Shown here one piece after another: positions 11,454 through 21,211 of a stretch of DNA of 64,000 nt. The notes beneath the pieces are model-generated. The model did not search any database. It saw nothing but the letters and a program-made list of their open reading frames with translations, and was not told the origin of the DNA. The first letter of the stretch is position 1. Each line of letters starts with the position of its first letter. This DNA comes from Isochrysis galbana (Eukaryota > Haptophyta > Isochrysidales > Isochrysidaceae), in the NCBI GenBank assembly GCA_018136815.1, contig CM030943.1, forward strand, positions 1,355,975-1,419,974, read 5' to 3'. The translations under genes were made by a program, and so were the position numbers.

Positions 11454-12374
11454 TAAGGCGTGGAACAGGGGCTTGTAAGCACTAAGTACTTAGAAGTAGA
11501 TAGTGACTCATGGCTAAGTACCTACTTAAAGATAGTGCCCGCAGCTAAGTACTTACTTCGAGATAATGCCAAAGTCTAGCTAGTTAACTTAGATAACTGA
11601 GATATCTAGATAATTGGTTAGCTATTTTTTCTATTTTTATTTTTATTAATTATTTGTTTGGGTTTGGCTTTACTGTTTACTGTTTACTCTTTGTTGAGCC
11701 ATTGTGCGCCCGCCCACGCCCACGCCCTCCTCGCCTTTTCTCCGCTCCCATAGCCCCCTCTATTGTCTAGTGCGAGCGACATGACGATGGCATCCGAGGA
11801 AGTGGAAGCTGAGGTGCTTGATGATTTGGAGCGGTACTTGATACTTGAACCTGCCGGCTGAAGACGAAGACAACTTAGGCACCTCGGCGTGTTAGTGTTA
11901 GCATGGTGGATGGTGGAAGCGGCGCGACCACAGCGGCCCGGGTGGGCTGCCCGTTCTTGCTAAGATGGCCCGACGATATCTCGGTAGGCCTGCGAGCTCG
12001 GCCGGAGTTGAACGGATGTTCTCTAACAAAGGCCGGTAAGTTGCACGATGACGATGATCTCAAGGCTTCCCAAGCAGATGAAAGCTTAGAGCATGCTTTG
12101 CTCGCAGCAGCCAATTGTGAATGAGTGAGAGTTTGTTTGATTGAGCTTGAGCTCGCGCATTTATTTATCATTACGTGGGCTCACACGCACGCAGCACGCA
12201 CACGCACGCGCGCGCGCGCGGGCGGTATTAATTGGGTATTAACAGGTTATGCCCCATATGCTAAGTACCTACTTAGAGATAGTGCTCCACTGCTAAGTAC
12301 CTACTTAAAGATAGTGCCAAAGCGTGGTAGATAGCCAACTAAGTAGTTAGCTGGGTAACTTGTTCCACGCCTTA
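11454..12374 (+). mobile_element. hAT-superfamily DNA transposon (921 bp, internally deleted)
   Basis: It is flanked by an exact 8-bp duplication, TCAAACTG (11446-11453 and 12375-12382). It has 14-bp terminal inverted repeats, TAAGGCGTGGAACA at the left and its complement at the right. Subterminal palindromic motifs of the form TAAGTACCTACTTA, followed by AGATAGTGCC, occur three times at 11481-11570 and twice at 12260-12318; these are likely transposase-binding sites. The interior keeps the end of a hAT transposase. After an ATG at 11781 come DDLERYL and then, in a shifted frame, KMARRYLGRPASSAGVERMF (11962 onward), the hAT dimerisation signature, followed by KASQADESLEHALLAAANCE to 12124. 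The DDE part is missing and frames are broken, so it is non-autonomous. Confidence 0.93.
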
Positions 12375-12545
12375 TCAAACTGACACGGCTTAAACTAAGT
12401 AGAGATAGACGGAGCCCTCTCCCAACCCATATGGTGTAACGTACCCGAACCACAGAGGCCCGAGCATGCACGCATGCACCCACGATGGGCGGAGCTTTGG
12501 AGCCAACTAGAGTGTAACGCCATACACAATCAATTAAACCTTTTA
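12375..12545 (+). mobile_element. LINE fragment E, right half
   Basis: Coding resumes after the hAT target duplication. Pieces in neighbouring frames read LTRLKLS, then GALSQPIWCN, then PRWAELWSQLECNAIHN. They match RLSLSEAGALSQPIWYN and PLWVELWSSLECNVVHN of the complete LINE. This confirms that the hAT element split one continuous LINE copy. Confidence 0.85.
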
Positions 12546-12601
12546 ATAGTCTCACCGCACACGCGGCCGTGGACCCTCTACTTTCTACTCACGTAGGCCA
12601 A

Positions 12602-13358
12602 CTATCGTTAAAACGATAGGGTCATGGAGCGCGCGCCGCCTCCCGCCCTCGCTGCCGCGGCCCTCGCCGCGATGGACGAAGCTTTCATGGACACGCCGCT
12701 GTCGCCGAAGCGACCGCGCCAGGACGACCCCCCCAGCCAGGTGGGCACAGAAGCCATCGGGCCGTGCCCGCGCACCACTGAGAACAGCGAGAGCACGACC
12801 AGCATGTTGGTGGACAGCATGCTGCACATACAAATCACAACCCACAGCCACACCAGACACACCACCACAGTGGGACGCTCCATCAGGGAAGGCCCCCGGG
12901 CCTGGACCCTACACAGCCGCGGTACCGCCCTCGCGCTCCGGCGCGAGGTGCCGGCCCGGCACCATCATGACCAGAACCCCAAAGGGGGAGAGACGTACAA
13001 AAACATGGATCTGAAGATGGAGCAGCTATGGACCCCCAGTGTGGGATACAGGAGCAACACGGGAAGCAGCACAATGGGAACGCTATCCAACAGAGCCGAA
13101 AGGCGGGTGGACAGACGCGCCACGGGAGCGCAAACGTCGTACACAACATCGGCCCAAGAGGCCCAATACAACAAGCACCAACACAAACAAGGGCCAACAC
13201 CAACCACTCGACACACGATAACCTCGAATGAGGGCAACACCGACACAAACTCTACGAAGGTGTCGTTCCGTCAATTGTGGGACATGAGTCGAATTGAGCG
13301 ATCGAATGTCCACAGTTGTTATTTTAAAATTAGAGGTAGACTGCCTAGAAACGGATGA
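12602..13358 (+). CDS. MERA-type ORF copy 1 (element-borne, possible LINE ORF1), 244 codons
   Basis: The start codon at 12624 follows an 18-bp palindrome (CTATCGTT, two bases, AACGATAG at about 12602-12620) and GGTC. The protein begins MERAPPPALAAAALAAMDEA and has a basic PKRPRQDD patch, then low-complexity Thr/Gln/His/Asn-rich sequence and no recognised domain. The same start and palindrome occur at 16201, 17711, about 41785 (-) and 49789 (-). The last 34 codons run into a 63-bp terminal repeat (13257-13319) belonging to another element family. A LINE 3' UTR follows at 13560-13690, so this may be the ORF1 end of an internally deleted LINE. That assignment is inference. Confidence 0.5.
13257..13319 (+). 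repeat. Solo 63-bp terminal repeat (AAGGTGTCGTTCCGTCAATT family)
   Basis: Nearly identical to the inverted ends of the 4,983-bp element at 22668-27650. Here only one end was found, inserted in or joined to the MERA-type ORF. Confidence 0.9.
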
Positions 13359-13559
13359 CTAAACACACACGAATGGACAGGGAGGCGACAACGAGACGGC
13401 AATCAACCCGAAGACGTACGGGAACCACTCGCAGCCGCACGAAGATATAGTACTCAAAACAACACCGACGACGCAGTTCAAAAGGCCTTCCTGAAACACG
13501 CACCCGAAGCCGGGCCCGTGGTAGTGTACCAGGGCCGCACCCCCGGCACCTATAACTAT

Positions 13560-13690
13560 AACAAAAAGGAAAGAGGGGGAGAAGGCGAGGATGCGGGGCG
13601 ACGGGAGTTAAAGGCGATGGCGGGCGAGGGTAGAGTATGCCGTACTAGCGATAGGTGTGTAGCCCCGAAACTTCAGATTCTTTTTTTTTT
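13560..13690 (+). mobile_element. LINE 3' UTR, type A
   Basis: Purine-rich sequence ending GGTGTGTAGCCCCGAA, CTTCAGATTC and a run of ten T. It matches the reverse complements of 40562-40712 and 3141-3330. The T run is the 3' terminus, because the sequence beyond it differs at each site. Confidence 0.85.
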
Positions 13691-13817
13691 AGGTAGTGGT
13701 TCCATTCGCCGCGAGTGCGGTAAGAATATTACTACTAGTAGTATGAAGTTTACGGTAAAAGGTAAAAGGGGCGGCCGGTCTTGCCATTGCCAACAAGAAA
13801 ACTAGGAGACCCACTGT

Positions 13818-15908
13818 ATGCGCGCCAGGGGGCCCCGATCGATGGCGACGCAGTGGTGCCGATGGAGCCTACTGGTGCTGCTGCCACTGCTGTTCACGCT
13901 TTGCGGCGCGGTTGAGCCGGGGCCTGATTCGAATGGTGATGGGATAATCGACGACAACGAGGCGCGCGCGCAGCAGGAGCTCGAGGACCTCGTCGCCGAT
14001 GCTGCCGCGCTGCTCTCTGCCGGCTCACCCAGAGCCAAGGAGGGCGCAGCACATCACATCCTCCAGCTCGCTGTGCAGACGACGATCACGCAGCCATTCC
14101 ACCCCGTCACCTTTCGGAACGCAGCGATTAAGGCCGGCATCGTCGAGCTTCTCGTTGCCCTCCTCGTTGAGCCGCAGCCGCCTGGACAGGCTGCAGCCAC
14201 GCCGGCTGCTCAGCGACATGCTCTCGCTGCGCTCGAGGCGATTGCGACAGACGACCCGTCAACCGACCTGGACAATGACCACGCTCGATACGTCTGTGAT
14301 TCGGGCGCGGTCAAGCAGGTTGTGCGGCTCTTGTCGTCTACTGATGAGTCCATACAGGTGAAGGCGAGAAAAGGAGGGGTGGAAGTCGGAGTAGTAGGCT
14401 TAAGCTATCCCGTGCTCTTGCTTTCCGCAGTTCAAAGTGAACGCTTAACACATCAACCTCCCGGTCCCACTTTCCCTATGGTGCCACCACACCACACACA
14501 CAGGTTCACGCTGCATCGTGCGCGGCAATCCTCGCCGAGTCTGTTGCGTGCCAGACCGCTTTGAGCGCAGCGGGTGCGGAGCAGCCTCTCGTGCAGGTGC
14601 GAGTGGCGTTGCACACCTTTGTTCAGCGCAAATGCTGATTTGTGGCTCCTGGCCTTGGTGGGCAAGGCTCTGCTGCAACTCCCCCCCCCTTCTGCCTTGA
14701 TGTTTTGCGTGCATTCCTTACCTCTTAGCTTGCTACATTTGGGATCGACGTCGCCAAGTTGGCAGCCCTCGCAGCTTTGCAGCAGTTAGCACTCAACAAT
14801 CCAACATCACAGGTGGGTCCAGTCGTCTTCCTCACGACACCGATGCGTCTTAATCTGGGCCTGGCTCTTAGGTTGAACCCGCGAAGATGTACTCTGTGTC
14901 TCAAATTCGCTAATCGCTAAGACCACACTATAAATGTGCCTCGTAGGAGCGGATCACCGCAGCTGGCGGGTTGCAGCTACTTCACGGCATCCAAGACTTT
15001 GGGTTCAGTGAGCTGCGTGGACTTGCCGGCGATGTTGTCCAAGGGCTGGAGGTGTGCTGCGAAGGTTGCTTTGAAGAGAATCGGACTGGGCCTCCATGTT
15101 CAGACCATTGTGGCCAGCGAACGCGTTGGTTTTTCGCGCCGGGGCTATCCGCGTTAGCAATGCTGAGTGTTCTCTTGAATCAATCCCTCATTCGAACATC
15201 GAAGTATTCTTGTGCTGCGAGAGCGAATCAGGGGGAACGGCGCTCCTGTGCAAGAGTGGACAATGGGAGGTGGTGGTCTCCACTCATTTTCTTCGCCCTT
15301 GTTGCAGGCTGGCCCAGACAAGACTCGAGTTGCCGTTGACGTGAAATCGCACGCGCGAATGGCGCACGAAGCTCGTCTCAAGCACTCAAAGGTGAGCCCA
15401 CCACCCCACCTCTCGCCGCTAGTCGGTGGTGACCCCCGCATCGGAGACCGTGACCTGAAACATTCGTTCACAATAAGAAGCGCTCATTGTCAATCCCCAC
15501 GGGAGCCCTCATAGACGCTCTCCTCCTCTTGCAATCGATCAACGCCAAAATGCAACACGGCTCAGTCATGTAGCTTTAGACCAAATTTCGGCCTGACACT
15601 ATCTTCCACCCTCTAATCTGGTCTCCCTGACCCCCTTGCATGAGTAGATTTGGTCACGCTCAGTTGGTCTGACACGCGCCTACTCGCCAGCTGAGAACAC
15701 TGCAGAGGAGGCTATGGCTGCAGAAATGGCTCAGATGGCCGGAATGGTGGGGCAACAAGGATGGGCTATTGGAGCACCTGAAAGTGGGGGGAAGGCACCC
15801 GCCGACCGACGAGCGGAATGTGCGCAGTGGGCATCGGGAGGAGAGTGCAAGCGAAACCCGGGGTACATGCTTGAAAACTGCGCCCGATCGTGCGCAGGGC
15901 GTACGTAG
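13818..15908 (+). CDS. Secretory-pathway armadillo-repeat protein with EF-hand-like loop and C-terminal ShK motif
   Basis: Six exons join in phase: 13818-14357, 14504-14596, 14729-14812, 14947-15051, 15308-15391 and 15696-15908, giving 372 aa. All introns are GT-AG. The N-terminus is a signal peptide or anchor (SLLVLLPLLFTLCGA), then a canonical EF-hand loop DSNGDGIIDDNE (residues 37-48). The middle is helical ARM-like repeat sequence: KAGIVELLVALL, HALAALEAIA, SGAVKQVVRLLSS, HAASCAAILAESVACQTAL, LAALAALQQLALNNPTSQ, AAGGLQLLHGI. The C-terminus has six Cys in an ShK-like pattern (CAQWASGGECKRNPGYMLENCARSCAG). The layout resembles ER nucleotide-exchange factors of the SIL1/Fes1 type, but the ShK and EF-hand parts are not usual for those, so the role is open. 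A second in-frame ATG (residue 9) is an alternative start. Confidence 0.8.
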
Positions 15909-16200
15909 CGGCCGCTAGCGGCCGCAGGTCGCATGCTTTACGCCGAATCTATGAGCCCTTTAGAGTACCCGGCTAGGACCTGTGCGGCTGCCTCCGCTAC
16001 CGTGGGCGAGCGTGCAACAATCATACTCATGCGGAAGGCAGTCTCCCAGTGTGTCTTTCATGCTATGGGGATGGAGTTCTAGTATTGCTCGGGCTCGCCG
16101 TTTGAAATGAGGACTGAAAAGGAGCGCCGCCGTGTGCGATCGGTGATTGGTCTCAAGTCCTGAACCTATGAACCTACAACTAACTTTATAGTCAGTTGCC
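15909..16200. other. Intergenic spacer
   Basis: Starts with a small inverted motif, GCGGCCGCTAGCGGCCGC, right after the stop codon. It ends in the degenerate palindrome AACTAACTTTATAGTCAGTT just before the next MERA-type start. Nothing else was recognised. Confidence 0.4.
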
Positions 16201-16503
16201 ATGGAGCGCGCCGCCGCTCCCCTCCTCTCCTTCGGGCCCCCCGCCGAGGGCGGCCCCCCAGCCCCCATGGAGCAGTCGCTGTCGAAGCGGCCGCGCCCGC
16301 CATCTGAGGCCGAGCAGGTGTGTGCGACCATGGTCGCGCCACACGGCCCGTGGCTCCGGCCACAACACGCACAGCAGCCATGCTGGCTCCCCCCATGGAT
16401 GATGGGGGACAGTTGTCTGCAGACTCTAGTAGAGCATGAACAGGCCCACAGGGTCACTCCTCCAATGGGCATGCCTTATGGCCATAACTTATACGACAGA
16501 TGA
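16201..16503 (+). CDS. MERA-type ORF copy 2, 100 codons
   Basis: Begins MERAAAPLLSFGPPAEGGPP and has a basic LSKRPRPP patch, as in the other copies. It is preceded by a palindrome and GCC. It is short and probably truncated. There is no known domain; an element-borne ORF is likely. Confidence 0.4.
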   Translation: MERAAAPLLSFGPPAEGGPPAPMEQSLSKRPRPPSEAEQVCATMVAPHGPWLRPQHAQQPCWLPPWMMGDSCLQTLVEHEQAHRVTPPMGMPYGHNLYDR

Positions 16504-16551
16504 CAGAGCCTAAAGCCCCTCAAGTCGCGTTCCGTCAAAAGAGGCGCCGAG

Positions 16552-16940
16552 ATGGCCCCGGGAGATTTCCATCAATCTGAAAGACTTCAGCGCTCTCGGC
16601 TCTCATACCGCTGGAGAGATACCGACTTTCGAGGGGCTTGCTATGGGCACTCGAACTCCTCAGGCGCCTTGAGGAAGACATTCCTCGATTGGCGAGGCGG
16701 AGTTTTCAGATTCAACTCGCCAGCGGTCCGCGGTCCGGCCTCTTCAGCAGTGGGGGGGAAATGCTGCGTCAACAAAAAAGGCACCTCGACCCGCAAAGCA
16801 CTGTACGACGCGCTCCAAGATGTAGCGGCTCGCCTGGTCATCGAGGCAGAAGGCCTAGCACAAGCGTCTCAAATCACTCTGAGCATCATCGTTAAGGCGA
16901 TTGAAATTGAAAGCAACGGCTTCACCTTCCTCAATCAAAG
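16552..16940 (+). pseudogene. Unidentified ORF, possibly retroelement-derived
   Basis: The frame from 16552 ends in helix-like sequence, ALYDALQDVAARLVIEAEGL and ASQITLSIIVKAIEIESNGF, that looks protein-like. It then reads straight into the dispersed repeat at 16947-17270, which truncates it. Another frame (16638-16895) is also open. I could not assign either to a family. Confidence 0.3.
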
Positions 16941-16946
16941 GCAACC

Positions 16947-17270
16947 AACTAAGTTTATACTTAGTTCGCCCATGGGGGGGCACGAGCCCCCCTCTCTCTC
17001 CACTCCTCCCCTGCCATGGGGGAGGATCCACCCGCTCTCCTGGCACGCCTAATGGCTTGCCAGGAGCACACAGCCTTGCTGACCCACATTCCTCTCCCTA
17101 CAGGCCTGTCTGACTCGCCCGCCCTGGCCCGTCGTGGCCTGCCCATCCCTCTGACCAGCCCCTCCTCCCCCTGGGCCCCCCTGTTCAGGACCCCCCAGCC
17201 AGCTCCAGTCGACCCGCAGGGGCTCGGAGCGCCAGCGAGGGAGAAGCAGGAGGGGCTAGGGCCATGCCCC
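16947..17270 (-). repeat. Dispersed repeat of about 320 bp with a 20-bp palindromic end, copy 1
   Basis: It matches 48468-48784 in inverse orientation over its whole length, including GGGGGGCTCGTGCCCCCCCA and the end palindrome AACTAAGTTTATACTTAGTT (16947-16966). A third, partial copy of the palindromic end lies at 41446-41515. There is no coding capacity. It behaves like a MITE or SINE-like unit of unknown family. Confidence 0.85.
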
Positions 17271-17710
17271 AGCCTCACCTGTCCCCTGAGCTGTGCTCCC
17301 AGGCCCCTGCAGGCCACTTGGGGACCTGAAGAGGGGCCGCAGGCGCGCGCCATGGGCCCCCGCCGCAGGGAAGAGAGGAGGAAAACGGAGGAGGGAGGGG
17401 AGGGGGGAGCGGCAGCTCTCCCCTCCGGCAGAAACGTGTCTTCTCGCCCCGTTTGGGTAAGAGAAGACGGGGGCGCCAGAGCCAGGAGGGAAGGTGTCGC
17501 ATTCGCGAATCGACGCTCGTTTGGCTTCTCTCTTCTCTTCGTTCGGTATTTATCGTTATAATTCTCTCGTTCTCGTTCTCGGTCAAAAACTTCGCGTGGA
17601 CGCCTAAGGGTTGTGGAGCGCCCTCTCTCTTTCTCTCGAAGAGAAGGGAAGTTTCCCCACCTTTCTTCCTCCCAGGCGCCTCGCAGAACTATCGTTATAA
17701 CGATAGGGTC
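17271..17710. other. Spacer and leader of MERA-type ORF 3
   Basis: GC-rich sequence without a recognised gene. It ends with the 18-bp palindrome CTATCGTTATAACGATAG at about 17687-17704, followed by GGTC and the ATG at 17711. Confidence 0.5.
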
Positions 17711-18559
17711 ATGGTCATGGAGCGCGCCCCGCTCCCCTCCTCTCTCTCCGCCCCCCCCGCCGCGCTGGCTGACCAAGCCATGACTGACGCCCTGCTGCCG
17801 CAGCGACCTCCAGCCAGGGCCACGCCAGCCCAGGTACTCGCGGGCCACGCCCCGACACACGGCCCCAGATGCGTTCGGACAGTCCACAACGCAGAATCGC
17901 ACAGAACACCAGCACAACTCAGCCAACACAGACAAGCCCATGCACACCCAGAGCTCCAGAGCTCAGACTCCCATAGGGAAAGCCTCCGGGCTGGGCCCCT
18001 ACAACGCCGCGGCACTGACCAAGTGCGCCAGCACGAGGCACAGACCCGGCCGGTCAAACAGACCACCTACAAACAACTGCTGCAGGCATGCAGCACCACC
18101 TGCAAGCCCCAGCAGTCAGGCACCCAAGCGAAGGTGAACACCCCATGTGGGCCGTATGGAATACCACACACCCGACAAGCTTCAGCCACGCGTGATAAGC
18201 GGAGGCCAGTCGAAACACGAGAGGCGCACAAGCAACCCAGAAAAGCACTTCCAACTTCACAACCACCATTTCAATCCAAGCCAACAACACAACAGAGGCT
18301 GGGCGCCTCGCCTGAATGCAAGGCGGAAGGGTCCCGCAGGGACCCGAAGCTTGGAATACCCTCGTGCACAATGCCCGGCCAGACGCCCGTGCCGCCTGCC
18401 CGCCTTCCTCTGCTGACGGGCCTCAGCCCGTCAGCGTCTCCGAAGTCGTCTCCTCCGCCGCGCCTGCCGCCGGTCTGCCTCCTTCCTCATTGCCCTCAGG
18501 CCCTATGGGCCATCCAATTCGTCAGAAGGGCCGCGGCTCGCCGCGGCCACTCGCTCTAG
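17711..18559 (+). CDS. MERA-type ORF copy 3, 282 codons
   Basis: Begins MVMERAPLPSSLSAPPAALA. The protein is Pro/Gln/Ser/Thr-rich and basic, with a Cys cluster (QACSTTCKPQQ) but no canonical zinc knuckle. The nucleotide stretch around 17970-18060 (AGGGAAAGCCTCCGGGC onward) is clearly related to 12885-12980 in copy 1, so the two are the same element family. It could be a LINE ORF1 (RNA-binding) product. No domain proves this. Confidence 0.45.
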   Translation: MVMERAPLPSSLSAPPAALADQAMTDALLPQRPPARATPAQVLAGHAPTHGPRCVRTVHNAESHRTPAQLSQHRQAHAHPELQSSDSHRESLRAGPLQRRGTDQVRQHEAQTRPVKQTTYKQLLQACSTTCKPQQSGTQAKVNTPCGPYGIPHTRQASATRDKRRPVETREAHKQPRKALPTSQPPFQSKPTTQQRLGASPECKAEGSRRDPKLGIPSCTMPGQTPVPPARLPLLTGLSPSASPKSSPPPRLPPVCLLPHCPQALWAIQFVRRAAARRGHSL

Positions 18560-19328
18560 CGAGGGAGATTAGCGCTTCTGGGCCCCTATCTCACGGCGAG
18601 TGCCCCCCCCCCCCTGCGTTGCTTTTACCCGAAAGGGGTTTTCCCCCAGCGTGGACTCGAGGAGAGGACGCGCTGGGGTGCGCGGGGTCGGTGCATGCAC
18701 GGGGGGGAGGACAAATATCGAGGGGAGGGGGCAGTGCCCCCACCCCCCGGTATCACTCGGACACCTGGCCCGTCAGGCATGGCGGGATTCCGGGACTGAA
18801 ACGTTATGTCCAATTAGCTAGTGGGGTTGGCTAGGATATAACATTGATTATTATCAATCAAAGATCAAAGGCATCCGCGAGCGCATGAAGCTCGAGGGAG
18901 AATCCGTAACCTTCGTGTCCAAAGTGGCCCACTCGACCCGCTGGCACCTCTAAATCTCAGCAACGCAAGGGACCTTCCTAAACGGGAACTTTCCGCGCAA
19001 GCTGCTGCTCTCGATCGACGGGAAGACGGTCCCCATCAATTATCAATTACGCCATTCGGGCGTGTAAGCCTGTACAAATTACAAATGACAAATGCCTCCC
19101 GCCCTGCAATCGCAGCACAAGATCATGGTGAACGGCTCACTCAAAGGCTGCAAGGGTTGGCGCCCCGAGATGGCCCGCGGTCTCACGCCGATGCACCGCC
19201 TCTGCGAATGCGAGGCAGGAGCCGCCTAACGTAAAGAACGCAACAAATAGGATTAAACTAGGACAACAAGAAAACTCTGACTCTGAACCCCTCCCCCCCT
19301 CCCCCGCGGCATTTTCTCGGAGCTTTCG
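18560..19328. other. Region with decayed coding-like sequence and upstream of the desaturase gene
   Basis: Plus-strand fragments such as IRERMKLEGESVTFVSKVAH and GTFLNGNFPRKLLLSIDGKT (18870-19040) look like a broken ORF of unknown family. From 19248 a 33-bp block (AGGATTAAACTAGGACAACA then AGAAAACTCTGAC) recurs almost exactly at 28161-28193 upstream of the ankyrin gene. A C-rich tract (19287-19310) precedes the start codon. Confidence 0.4.
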
Positions 19329-21211
19329 ATGCGTCTCGGCGATCCGCATCCGCCCGTGGGCGCGCCTCTGCTCTCTCTCTGCCTTCTCTCGCTCTGCTCC
19401 AGCGCGCACGGCTGGATGACAGGCACATCGAAGATGATGAGTAACTCACCCACCCGCACCCGCCCCGCCTGCGCCATGTCCGCGCCCTCCCCCTCGCTGC
19501 TCGATGCGCAGCTGGGCATCGGCTACGAGGGGAAGGGCGAGGACTGGTCATTTGCCAAGTCGAGCGAGCGCAAGGACCGGCCGCTGACGAACGAGCAGCT
19601 CAAGGTCCTCACCGCCAAGAGCAATGCAGCAGGTCTGGGACCCCCCCGCCCCCCGGCGCTGCCGGGGAGCGCCAACGCTAAGACTCGACCAGCTGAAAAT
19701 GGCGTTAGTGAGACACGTGATGCACAGCTTGTCCCACTGGCAGCATTCACAGGACTCCACCTTAACTGCCGCTTCCTTCCCCATACTGGCGGAGCATTAT
19801 ATGTGCTGTGTCTTTGTCGTTGCTCTTGAGTAACCACCCTGTCCTCGCGCTGCAGGCCTCCGTCAGCTCAGTCTTCAGTATACTGAGATGGCCTTCGCGG
19901 CTGCCCTAATTGCCTACTCATCAGTGGTTGCGGGAGTGCTCAGTGCTGCACTCCGCACTGCGGGCACTCTGCTGCTTGGCTTCGGCATTGTGACGATGGG
20001 TCACTGCGCTCAGCACGAATGCATCCACAATACCGCGTTTGCGTCCCGCCGCCTCAACGTCGTCGTCTCTTGGCTCGTTTCCATCCCTCGCTTCACCAAC
20101 CCGCGATGGGAGCGCATGCTGCACAAGGACCATCACACCTACACCAACGACCCAAAGCGCGACCCGGAGATCATGGCCGGAAATCCCGCAAATTCGATGC
20201 CCGGCGATATGAAGTCTTACATTACCAAGGTGAGAAGTACACTCTTGTGATTCGCTGCCTTGATGGGGTGGCCTCTTGAACACCACACATACCTTGCCTC
20301 GCCGAAGTCATTGCTCGACATGGAAGGGCTACCAGCGTCCGCTCAACGTGTGCCCATCGTGTTTAATGCTCATTGTTCCCTTCTCCACGTAGCTCCTGCG
20401 CATCGGCGGTGGAAAATTTGGCCTCGGAGTGTGGTCCGCTCGCTTCGCTATCCTCATCTCAGGCGCTCGTGGCCACATCGTTGGATACTCCGGCTTTGAT
20501 CCTGTTCCCGCCCCGAAGGCTGCCGCGGTCCGTGATTCGCTCGCGGCATCGTGCCAGGCCCAGCTCGCATTCTACGCCGGGCTCGCAGCAGTGTTGACGG
20601 TTGTTCCGGGCGGGTGGGCTGCTGCGGCCAAGTTTTGGATATTGCCACTTCTCGTGGGCGAGCCATTGCATGCCTTCTTCCACATAGCCGACCATTTGAA
20701 CACCGAACAAGACTACAAGAACGGGCGAACGAACACGCGTACCACCCTTGCGCCGCGATTCGTCTCCTTCAATCTATGGAACATGAATTATCATGCGGAG
20801 CATCATTTGTGAGCGCCTCCTAACCCGGAGTGCAGTCTTGTGTTATTGGCCTTGATCGCACTTCATGTCAAGCATGCTACTTTTGTGGCGGCTCGATTCT
20901 CCGTGGCACCGCGCTTGGACTTGTCACTCCAGCTTTTCAACACTCTCCCTCATTCTGCAAGATGGATCTAATGTCGTTCGCTCCGTTCCTCCCCATCTCC
21001 TCGCAGGTATCCTTCCATTCCTTTCCACCAACTGCCGGCCGCACACGCCGCCCTCGCAGGGCACTTTGAGCGTGTGTCGCCCTCTGCTTTCGATATGCAC
21101 AAGCAGCTTCTCACGAGGTGGATGCCCCATTTCCGGGAGCGTCTCCAGAGCACTGGCAATGCGGGTGTGGAAGGACAGGGATGGACACCATGCACTCCTG
21201 ACCGTGCCTGA
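19329..21211 (+). CDS. Membrane fatty-acid desaturase-like protein, probable plastid or ER targeting
   Basis: A di-iron oxygenase that introduces a double bond into an acyl chain; the exact substrate is unknown. Four exons join in phase: 19329-19632, 19856-20229, 20393-20808 and 21007-21211, giving 432 aa. Three histidine boxes are present: H-x3-H in GHCAQHECIHNTAF (His 151, 155, 159), HKDHH (191-195) and HAEHH (360-364), with a further HAFFHIADH. Hydrophobic segments flank the first box. The N-terminus has a signal-like stretch (LLSLCLLSLCSSAHG) followed by Ser/Thr/Pro-rich sequence, as in bipartite plastid targeting of secondary-plastid algae. A second ATG (MSAPSPSLLDAQ) could give a cytosol-facing form. 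No cytochrome b5 domain is present, unlike front-end desaturases. The last exon reads LYPSIPFHQLPAAHAALAGHF, typical after the third box. Confidence 0.88.
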
